Under the pieces are notes generated by a model. That model was given only the letters and a program-made list of their open reading frames with translations. It was not told the DNA's origin and did not search any database. A stretch of DNA of 6,508 nt, taken from assembly GCA_003488325.1 (NCBI GenBank), contig DNLZ01000486.1, forward strand, positions 1,111 to 7,618. Direction: 5' to 3'. This stretch comes from Planctomycetaceae bacterium. GTDB taxonomy: Bacteria > Planctomycetota > Planctomycetia > Pirellulales > UBA1268. Shown in pieces: positions 1 to 5,582 of this stretch. Each line of letters starts with the position of its first letter. The stretch's first letter is position 1. A program made the translations under genes and the position numbers.

Positions 1-980
1 GGGGCGAGGATCGTCGATGGCACCCCCAGGTCGGCCGCGAAACGGGAGTTGGAGCGAAAGAGCCGGTCGGGGCCGACGGCGTACGTCTCGCCCGTCTCGC
101 CCATGCCCGTGGTCTCCGAGATGAGATCGCTCACCGTGTCGATCGGAATCTGGAAGGCGATCGCACCGATGACGGCCTCACCGTCGAGGATCGGTGCCGC
201 GATGAAGCTCGCGGGTGCCTCGTACGAGGGCGCGTAGGGCTCGAAGTCGCTGAACGTGACCGTGTCGGGCCGGCCCTCCGCGAGCGCCGCGTCGATCACC
301 CTGGCAAGTCCGGACGACGCCAGCGGGCCACTGGCGAGGGACGCACCGAAATCGACCTCCTTGAAGACGGTGTAGACGACGCGCCGGCTCGCCGCATCGA
401 CGAGAAACACGTCATACACGCCGTAGCGCTCGAGGAGCCTGCGGAATGCGGGGTGCACGTCCGCATGAACGGCGGTGTACGTGGAGTCGTCACCTGCCGA
501 GTCGAGCAGGTGCTTCGATCCGGTCGGATTCTCATTGCCGGCGATGTAGAGCGCCTGGAGCCGGATGGCGACGTCGTCCAGCGAGTCGAGCAAGGGTTGG
601 ACGATGGACGGACTCCGGCCCCGCTTGTGGAGTTCGGTCGCCAGGCCCCGGGCGTACTCCGTGGCCACGGCCCGCCGGTCCGCCGCCGCTTCATCCTGCG
701 GGCGCGTCGATGCGATCGCCGTGTCGAAGGCACGCAGCGCCGCGAGCGTCGAGCGGTCACCCGCGGTCACCAGGAGTTCGTTCCGGAGCGTGGCGAAGAA
801 GTGCTCCACCGACTTCGCAGTGATCGTCCGCACCACTTCGAGCCGGGCGAACGCCTCGTCCTTCAGGGAACGCGCCCCCGACCGGTACATCACGAAGGCA
901 GTCAGGGCCAGCGGAGGCAGGGAGAGCAAGAGCAGCGACAGGAGGATGAGCAGGCGCAGCGAAGACTTGGGCTTATGCAT
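1..980 (-). CDS. Membrane-anchored Cache-domain sensor protein, N-terminal part (cut by the left window edge)
   Basis: Only the first 326 codons are visible; the frame is still open at the left edge. Residues 1-7 are basic and residues 8-31 form one strong hydrophobic helix, so this is a signal anchor. About 290 extracytoplasmic residues follow. They carry a sequence pattern that I know from Cache-type sensors placed ahead of HAMP and an output module: an NPTGSKHLLD-like stretch (151-160), YDVFLVD (189-195), VVYTVFKEVDFG (201-212), FSDFEPYAPSYEAPASFIA (243-261) and GMGETGETYAVG followed by FRSNSRF (292-314). Proteins with this sensor end in chemotaxis-transducer, nucleotide-cyclase or histidine-kinase domains. 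Which applies here cannot be seen. The ATG at 980 is chosen because the basic-hydrophobic anchor begins directly after it; there is no good Shine-Dalgarno. The gene is on the same strand as the GGT-like gene but 163 bp beyond it. Sensor class is fairly sure, the ligand unknown. Confidence 0.85.
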   Translation of the reverse strand, partial: MHKPKSSLRLLILLSLLLLSLPPLALTAFVMYRSGARSLKDEAFARLEVVRTITAKSVEHFFATLRNELLVTAGDRSTLAALRAFDTAIASTRPQDEAAADRRAVATEYARGLATELHKRGRSPSIVQPLLDSLDDVAIRLQALYIAGNENPTGSKHLLDSAGDDSTYTAVHADVHPAFRRLLERYGVYDVFLVDAASRRVVYTVFKEVDFGASLASGPLASSGLARVIDAALAEGRPDTVTFSDFEPYAPSYEAPASFIAAPILDGEAVIGAIAFQIPIDTVSDLISETTGMGETGETYAVGPDRLFRSNSRFAADLGVPSTILA

Positions 981-1036
981 GGGCGAATGACGGGACGCGT
1001 GGAGGGATGGCAGGGGGACCGTGTGCGGACGCAGTC

Positions 1037-1065
1037 CATATAGCTCGCGATCGTGCGCGGCACAA
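1037..1065 (-). promoter_or_regulatory. Possible sigma-70-type promoter for the Cache sensor gene
   Basis: On the minus strand TTGTGC (1065-1060) and TATATG (1042-1037) are separated by 17 bases and lie 56 bases upstream of the sensor ATG. The spacing is ideal, but the -35 box matches the consensus in only three positions and the -10 box in four. It is the most AT-rich spot of the 163-bp gap between the sensor and the GGT-like gene, which would fit separate transcription of the sensor. This is tentative. Confidence 0.2.
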
Positions 1066-1096
1066 ACGACCCCTCCAAAAGCGCCCCCGCGATCGG

Positions 1097-1118
1097 GAGA
1101 AGCGTCAGGATCGCTCTC
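1097..1118 (-). terminator. Weak hairpin downstream of the GGT-like gene
   Basis: On the minus strand GAGAGCG (1118-1112) can pair with CGCTTCTC (1104-1097) to form a seven-base-pair stem with one bulged T and a seven-base loop. It starts about 25 bases after the GGT-like stop codon, where a terminator would be expected. No T-tract follows, so it is at best a weak or factor-assisted terminator, and chance pairing in GC-rich DNA is possible. Confidence 0.2.
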
Positions 1119-1143
1119 GCCGGCGTGACCGGTGCGCGATGGT

Positions 1144-2844
1144 TCACCAGCCGATGGCGACGCCGTCGAGCCGATGGTCGACGCCCGACTCGAGACACGG
1201 CCCGACGCCCGCTTCGCCACGGTGGATCCGCACCATCTGTGCGGCGCCCTTGAAGGCCGTCGGGTCGCCGAGCCGATGGCCCCGGGCCGTGAGTTCCGCG
1301 GCCCCCTGCTCCGAGATCCCGGCATCGAGCTGGACCTCATCGGTGGTCATGACCACCCGAAACCGGGCCGCATCCACCGCCTGCTGCGGATTCATGCCGA
1401 GGTCGAGCACGTTGACGAGCGTCTGCACCAAGCCCTGCGGATGGTTGTTGAGCCCGATGCAGCCGAGGATGAACTCCGGCAGTCCTGCGCGGAGCACCAT
1501 GCCGGGGAGGATCGTGTGTCGCGGGCGCCGGCCCGGCCCCAGGGCATTCGGATGCTCCGGCCGCGTGGAGAACTGGCTCGCGCGGTTGTTGAGAATGACG
1601 CCCGTGTCGCCGGCCAGGAGGCCCGATCCAAACGCGCCGCAGATGCTCGACATCAGCGACACGGCGTTGCCGTCGGCATCGACGGCACAGACGTAGGTCG
1701 TGTCGGCCGTGTTGCCGCCCTGGGGATGCACCACCGCCGTGGCCCGGTCGGTGATGCGACCACGGAACTCCGCGAGCCCTGCGGCCGAAAGCGCGCGGCG
1801 GACCTTCCCGGCCATCGATTCGGTCGGCTCCCCCACCTCGTCGATCGCGAAGGTAAATCCCTGCCGCAAGGCCTCGATCTCATGGTGCAGGCGGGCCGAC
1901 TCGCTCATGTCGGCGAGGTCGTAGCCTTCGAGGATGCCCAGCGCGATCAGCGCGACGACGCTCTGGGAGTTGGGCGGCAGGCCGAGCACGTCGCGGCCGC
2001 GGTAGCGGATCGAGAGCGGCTCCACCCACTCGGCCTCCTGCCCCGCGATCTCGGCAGGCGTGGTCGTCACACCTCCCGCCGTAAGCGTGGCGGCGATCGC
2101 CTGGGCGACCGGGCCGGTATAGAACGCCTCACGGCCTCCTTGCGACACTCGTTCAATGGTGTCGGCCAACTGCGGAAAGCGGACGAGTTGGCCCGGCACC
2201 GGCGGCTTTCCCCCGGGAAGCAGGATCTTCAAGAGCTCCGGCGTCGCAACCTTCGGCAGGAGCGGCGCGGCGGCGGCCCACACGCCGGCGATCGACTCGC
2301 CGACCGGATAGCCGTCACGGGCGAAGGAGATCGCCGGCTCCCAGAGTCGTGCCAACGGTCGGCTGCCGAAGCGCTCGAGCAGGCGGCACCAGCCGGCCAC
2401 CGCGCCGGGAATCGTCACGGCAACCGCCCCGTGCTCCGGCATCAAAGGCCGGTCCGCGACGCGGGCCAGATCGGCCCCCGATGGTGCCCTGCCGCTGCCG
2501 TTGAGTCCGTAGACCTTCCGCTCCTTGGCCGACCAGGCCAGGATCATCGTGTCGCCGCCGAGCCCGCTCATCATCGGCTCCGCCACGGCCATCATCCCGG
2601 CCATCGCGACAGCCGCATCGAAGGCATTGCCCCCGTCCTCCAGCACCCGCAGCCCTACCCGCGTCGCCAGCGGTGAACTCGACGACACAACGGCCCGAGT
2701 CGTGAAGACGGGCGACCGCCGGCCGAGAAAGCCCGTCGGATCATCAGGCCGGATGGCCGCGGGCTCGGCCACCGCCGCGCGGGGAGCAAGCCCGGCGGAC
2801 GCGAGAGCCGCTCCGGTGGCGAGAAACCGTCGGCGATCAATCAT
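1144..2844 (-). CDS. Tat-exported gamma-glutamyltransferase-family protein (YwrD-like, Ntn hydrolase)
   Basis: A 566-residue protein, full length for GGT proenzymes, which autocleave before a Thr that becomes the N-terminal nucleophile of the small subunit. The ATG at 2844 is preferred to the in-frame GTG at 2898 because it gives a clean Tat signal: DRRRFLATG (3-11), a hydrophobic core and an AVA-E cleavage site near 26/27. GGT landmarks are present in order: LEDGGNAFDAAVA (68-80), SGLGGD (93-98), the nucleophile region DTTYVCAVDADGNAVS (381-396), FGSGLLAGDTGVILNN (405-420), PGRRPRHTILPGMV (437-450) and the C-terminal DGVAIGW. The nucleophile is predicted to be Thr382. Several positions differ from classical GGT: TTY instead of TTH, NNRASQFS instead of the NNxMDDFS motif, GSGRAP instead of the Arg-bearing REMAP-type motif, and GL (464-465) instead of the oxyanion GG pair. 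The first two and GSGRAP resemble the YwrD-like subgroup, so glutathione hydrolysis should not be assumed; another gamma-glutamyl or acylamide substrate, or low activity, is possible. It diverges from the bicupin gene. Confidence 0.9.
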   Translation of the reverse strand: MIDRRRFLATGAALASAGLAPRAAVAEPAAIRPDDPTGFLGRRSPVFTTRAVVSSSSPLATRVGLRVLEDGGNAFDAAVAMAGMMAVAEPMMSGLGGDTMILAWSAKERKVYGLNGSGRAPSGADLARVADRPLMPEHGAVAVTIPGAVAGWCRLLERFGSRPLARLWEPAISFARDGYPVGESIAGVWAAAAPLLPKVATPELLKILLPGGKPPVPGQLVRFPQLADTIERVSQGGREAFYTGPVAQAIAATLTAGGVTTTPAEIAGQEAEWVEPLSIRYRGRDVLGLPPNSQSVVALIALGILEGYDLADMSESARLHHEIEALRQGFTFAIDEVGEPTESMAGKVRRALSAAGLAEFRGRITDRATAVVHPQGGNTADTTYVCAVDADGNAVSLMSSICGAFGSGLLAGDTGVILNNRASQFSTRPEHPNALGPGRRPRHTILPGMVLRAGLPEFILGCIGLNNHPQGLVQTLVNVLDLGMNPQQAVDAARFRVVMTTDEVQLDAGISEQGAAELTARGHRLGDPTAFKGAAQMVRIHRGEAGVGPCLESGVDHRLDGVAIGW

Positions 2845-2940
2845 GGGGAATCCAGCGGGACTCCAGTCTTGTTGCCCGGGACCGGTACGATCGACCACAG
2901 TATTCCCGGCGCCCCGCCGTTCTTGAAAGGCCGCTGCATC
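2845..2940. promoter_or_regulatory. Divergent 96-bp control region between the GGT-like and bicupin genes
   Basis: The two Tat-exported enzymes are transcribed away from each other across this short gap, which must hold both promoters unless transcripts overlap. The only candidate boxes I see are poor: on the minus strand TTTCAA and AATACT with an 18-base spacer. An inverted repeat, CCGGGA (2876-2881) and TCCCGG (2904-2909), flanks the palindromic words ACCGGT and CGATCG near the middle and might be an operator. None of these is strong enough to name a regulator. Confidence 0.4.
2925..2930 (+). promoter_or_regulatory. Probable ribosome binding site of the bicupin gene
   Basis: GAAAGG lies ten bases before the ATG at 2941. 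It is a partial Shine-Dalgarno match at slightly long spacing. It supports the ATG over the in-frame TTG at 2869, which would put 24 non-signal-like residues ahead of the Tat motif. Confidence 0.35.
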
Positions 2941-4107
2941 ATGGGATCACCGGACCGTCGCGACTTCCTCGCCAACGGGGCTGCGCTCGCGGGCGCCGCC
3001 GGGCTCTTCGCGGCCGCGGATCGGGCGAGCGGCGGCGATCCGTCGTTCATGAACAACGTGCCCGATCCGCTGCTGGCACAGGACGCGCTCCCCGAGTTCA
3101 CGTTCGCCCTCGAAAAATCGCAGGGCCGCGTGCTCGCCGGGAGCTACGGCAAGGAGGCGACCGTCGAGCAGCTGCCGATCTCGAAGGGCATCGCCGGCGT
3201 GTCGATGCGGCTCGAGCCGGGAGTGATGCGCGAGCTGCACTGGCACGCGACCGCGGCCGAGTGGGCGTACGTCGTCAGCGGCCGGGTGCGCACGACGGTG
3301 GTCGACCCGCAGGGCCGCACGGGCATCGACGACTTCGGTCCGGGCGACATCTGGTACTTCCCGCGGGGCCACGGCCACATGCTCCAGTGCCTCGGCAACG
3401 AGCCGTGCCACTTCATTCTCGTGTTCGACAACGGCTTCTTCTCGGAATTCGGCACGTTCAGTCTCACCGACTGGCTCGGCCATGTGCCCCCGGCGCTCCT
3501 CGCCAAGAACCTCGGCGTTCCGGCGGCGACCTTCAAGGATTTTCCCAAGAAAGAGGTCTACTTCGCGACGGGGCCGGTGCCGCCGGAGCCGGCGGCGGCG
3601 CCGCTGGCCGGGGTCAACCCGCCCCCCTTGTCACACAAGCATTCGCTGCACTCGCAAAAGCCGCACGAGACCTTCAAGGGAGGTCGCGAGTGGCGGGTCG
3701 AGGCGCAGGACTTTCCGATCTCGACGACGATGACCGGCGTGATTCTCGAGCTGGAGCCGGGCGCGCTCCGTGAGCTGCATTGGCATCCCAACGCCGACGA
3801 GTGGCAGTATCTGCTCGCCGGCACGATTCGGGCGACGCTCTTCGGCTCCCGCGGCCGGTATCGCGAGGCGACCCTCGGAACGGGTGACGTCGGCTACATT
3901 CCGCAGGGCTACGGCCATTCCCTCGAAAACATCGGCGCGGAGCCCGCGCGAGTCCTGATCGTGTTCAACGCGGGCGACTATCAGACCGTCGACCTTTCGC
4001 AGTGGATCGCCGGCCAGCCGGCCGACGTGCTGGCGGTGAATTTCGGCAAGCCCGCGGCCACGTTCGAGTCTTTTCCAAAGCGGGATGTCTTCATGACCGG
4101 GGGATGA
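2941..4107 (+). CDS. Tat-exported bicupin, oxalate decarboxylase family
   Basis: A 388-residue protein. DRRDFLAN (5-12) followed by an Ala-rich hydrophobic stretch is a twin-arginine signal, with cleavage probably near 25-30. Two cupin domains follow. Domain 1 (about 50-210) has predicted metal ligands His100, His102, Glu107 and His146 within RELHWHATAAEW and PRGHGHM, with Arg97 three residues ahead. Domain 2 (about 240-388) has His280, His282, Glu287 and His326 within RELHWHPNADEW and PQGYGH, with Arg277. A Pro-rich linker (211-232) joins them. In Bacillus OxdC, the family model, Mn-bound sites convert oxalate to formate and CO2, and a lid Glu in SENS separates decarboxylase from oxidase. 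Here the lid reads SEFG (168-171) with Glu169 kept, favouring decarboxylation at site 1. The position of the second-domain Glu333 of OxdC is Ile340 here, so site 2 may be structural. A different small-acid substrate is possible. Tat export fits cytoplasmic metal loading before transport. It diverges from the GGT-like gene and converges on the ABC operon. Confidence 0.9.
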   Translation: MGSPDRRDFLANGAALAGAAGLFAAADRASGGDPSFMNNVPDPLLAQDALPEFTFALEKSQGRVLAGSYGKEATVEQLPISKGIAGVSMRLEPGVMRELHWHATAAEWAYVVSGRVRTTVVDPQGRTGIDDFGPGDIWYFPRGHGHMLQCLGNEPCHFILVFDNGFFSEFGTFSLTDWLGHVPPALLAKNLGVPAATFKDFPKKEVYFATGPVPPEPAAAPLAGVNPPPLSHKHSLHSQKPHETFKGGREWRVEAQDFPISTTMTGVILELEPGALRELHWHPNADEWQYLLAGTIRATLFGSRGRYREATLGTGDVGYIPQGYGHSLENIGAEPARVLIVFNAGDYQTVDLSQWIAGQPADVLAVNFGKPAATFESFPKRDVFMTGG

Positions 4108-4119
4108 TGTCGGCTCACA

Positions 4120-4155
4120 CCGTCGACAAGGTCACCACGACGGCAAGAACGTGGT
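4120..4155. terminator. Alternative short hairpins in the convergent gap
   Basis: The 47-bp gap between the bicupin stop and the ABC ATPase stop can form either of two overlapping six-base-pair stems: CCGTCG (4120-4125) with CGACGG (4138-4143), or ACCACG (4134-4139) with CGTGGT (4150-4155). Loops are 12 and 10 bases. Either could act in both directions as a weak terminator for the convergent genes. There is no T-tract, so confidence is low. Confidence 0.2.
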
Positions 4156-5582
4156 CAGTGCGACGGCATCGCGATCCAGAGCGGCACCGTCGCCTTGTCT
4201 CCCCAGCCGTTTGTGCGGCGGATCTCGTCTTCGGTGCGTAGCGGATCGCGGAGATAGATGTAGTAGGCGTCGAGGCGCTCGAAGAGGTCGCCCGTGCCGT
4301 CCGGCCGATCGCTCACCACCATCGCCGCGCCGATCCGCACGTGGAGGTATCCCCGGAGCAGTTCGTCGTAGCTCCCCTCCGGCACCGAGAACGTGAGCGG
4401 CACCATCGTCTTGTCGCTGCCGATCGTGCGGATCGCGGTGGGCGGCGTTTCGAGCTCGATCGAGACGTTATCCCAACGGCCTTCGCGCTGGATCCCCACC
4501 TCGAGCGCCGGGCCGAGCACGTGCAGCGGACGCTCCGGGCGGAAGTTTTGGAGATACGCTGTCACGGTGGCTTTGCCATCGGCATCGACGACCACGTCGT
4601 CGATGTCGGCCCGCAGATCCTGCATCGCCATCTCCTCGGCGAGCCGCCGCTCTGCCCGCGCGGTTTGCACGACCACATCCTGTTTCTTCGCGATGAGCCC
4701 GTCGAACAGAGCGACGGCCGCCGCCGCGACCGCGAGTCCGCCCAGGAACGGCAGCCACGATCGGACAAGGCTCCCCGCGCTGATCGCCGGCCGGAGCGGC
4801 GAAAGGTCGGCCGGGGGCGGTTCGAACACCGCCACGCCGGTCAGCTCCGGCGGCGCCGGAAAAGCTGCCGCAGTCGGGATGAAAGGCATCGCGGCGTCGG
4901 TCATCGTCGTGCATCGACCGCGCTCCATCCACAGCCGGCGGTCGGCGATCGCCGCCAGGGCCGGATCGTGCGTCACGAGCACGAGTGCCGTGGACTGCTC
5001 CGTGCGCAGACGCGCGAGAATGGCCGCGATCTCGGCCCCCGCCAGAGCGTCGAGGTCGCCGGTCGGCTCGTCGGCGAGGATCGCCGCAGGCTCCGCGGCC
5101 AAGGCCCTGGCGAGGGCCACGCGGCGCTGCTGCCCGCCCGACAATTCCGCTGGATAGGCGTCCCATCGATCGGCAAGGCCGACGAGCTCGAGCAGCTCCT
5201 CGGCCCGCGTCGTCAGCGCGCTGCGCGGCTTCCCGGCGAGCGCGGCGGGAAGGAGCACGTTGTCGAGCGCCCGCAGTCCCGGCAGGAGGGCGCCATCCTG
5301 CAAGAGGAGCCCGATCCTGCTCGCCCGCACGCTGCTCGTCTCGCGCCGCGTGCGTGATCGCCACGGGCGGCCGGCGAAGCACACCTCGCCTGCCGTCGGT
5401 GCACAGAGCCCTCCGAGCAGGGCCAGGAGCGTCGACTTGCCCGACCCCGATCGCCCCAGGATCGCCACGCACTCCCCTGGCGCGATCGCGAGACACGCGT
5501 CGTCGACCGCCGCGATCGGTCCGCGGCGGGTGTGATAGGTGAGGCAGGCATGCCGCGCCTCGATGATCGGCGAAGAGGTCAT
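4155..5582 (-). CDS. LolD/MacB-type ABC ATPase fused to a membrane helix and an extracytoplasmic domain
   Basis: A 475-residue protein about twice the length of LolD-type ATPases. Residues 1-226 are a complete nucleotide-binding domain: Walker A GRSGSGKST (43-51), Q-loop Gln95, signature LSGGQQRR (147-154), Walker B with DEPTGDLD (171-178) and switch His205. The DEPTGDLD form is typical of the LolD/MacB/FtsE class that pairs with FtsX-fold permeases. A Pro/Ala-rich linker (227-270), one hydrophobic helix (about 273-297) and a 175-residue C-terminal part follow. That part begins with a probable helix rich in Ala, Glu and Arg (304-325), continues with alternating hydrophobic strands (329-420) and ends near WIAMPSH. 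Topology would place the ATPase in the cytosol and the C-terminal part outside. I do not recognise this domain. The start at 5582 overlaps the permease stop by four bases (ATGA), indicating translational coupling. At Met227 another ATGA (4904-4901) marks where a separate gene could once have started. The frame is continuous, so I annotate one gene, while a split pair remains possible. Confidence 0.85.
   Translation of the reverse strand: MTSSPIIEARHACLTYHTRRGPIAAVDDACLAIAPGECVAILGRSGSGKSTLLALLGGLCAPTAGEVCFAGRPWRSRTRRETSSVRASRIGLLLQDGALLPGLRALDNVLLPAALAGKPRSALTTRAEELLELVGLADRWDAYPAELSGGQQRRVALARALAAEPAAILADEPTGDLDALAGAEIAAILARLRTEQSTALVLVTHDPALAAIADRRLWMERGRCTTMTDAAMPFIPTAAAFPAPPELTGVAVFEPPPADLSPLRPAISAGSLVRSWLPFLGGLAVAAAAVALFDGLIAKKQDVVVQTARAERRLAEEMAMQDLRADIDDVVVDADGKATVTAYLQNFRPERPLHVLGPALEVGIQREGRWDNVSIELETPPTAIRTIGSDKTMVPLTFSVPEGSYDELLRGYLHVRIGAAMVVSDRPDGTGDLFERLDAYYIYLRDPLRTEDEIRRTNGWGDKATVPLWIAMPSH

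Noticed and set aside
1149..1186. Near-tandem repeat of AGCCGATGG with CGACGCC, about 20 bases apart, at the end of the GGT-like gene
   Set aside because: It encodes the family's conserved C-terminal pattern (D-R-x-DG-x-AIGW) in two different phases, so the similarity follows from codon choice rather than from a repeat element.
902..1198. 98-codon minus-strand frame spanning the gap between sensor and GGT-like gene
   Set aside because: Its middle has a short hydrophobic run, but it overlaps the start of the sensor gene and the end of the GGT-like gene in a different phase and ends in Cys/Arg/Ser-rich shadow sequence.
1132..2676. 514-codon open frame on the plus strand, antisense to the GGT-like gene
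   Set aside because: The translation is rich in Arg, His and Gly, matches no family I know and has no hydrophobic or motif structure. It is the usual mirror frame of a GC-rich gene whose sense strand has clear GGT motifs.
2845..2898. GTG-started extension of the GGT-like protein
   Set aside because: It would put 18 uncharacteristic residues before the Tat motif. The ATG at 2844 is directly followed by the signal.
2869..2940. TTG-started N-terminal extension of the bicupin
   Set aside because: It would place 24 residues ahead of the twin-arginine motif and occupy most of the divergent promoter region. The ATG at 2941 gives a standard Tat leader.
4341..5357. 338-codon plus-strand open frame antisense to the ATPase
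   Set aside because: It is Arg/His-rich translation without recognisable domains and lies fully opposite the well-supported ABC ATPase.
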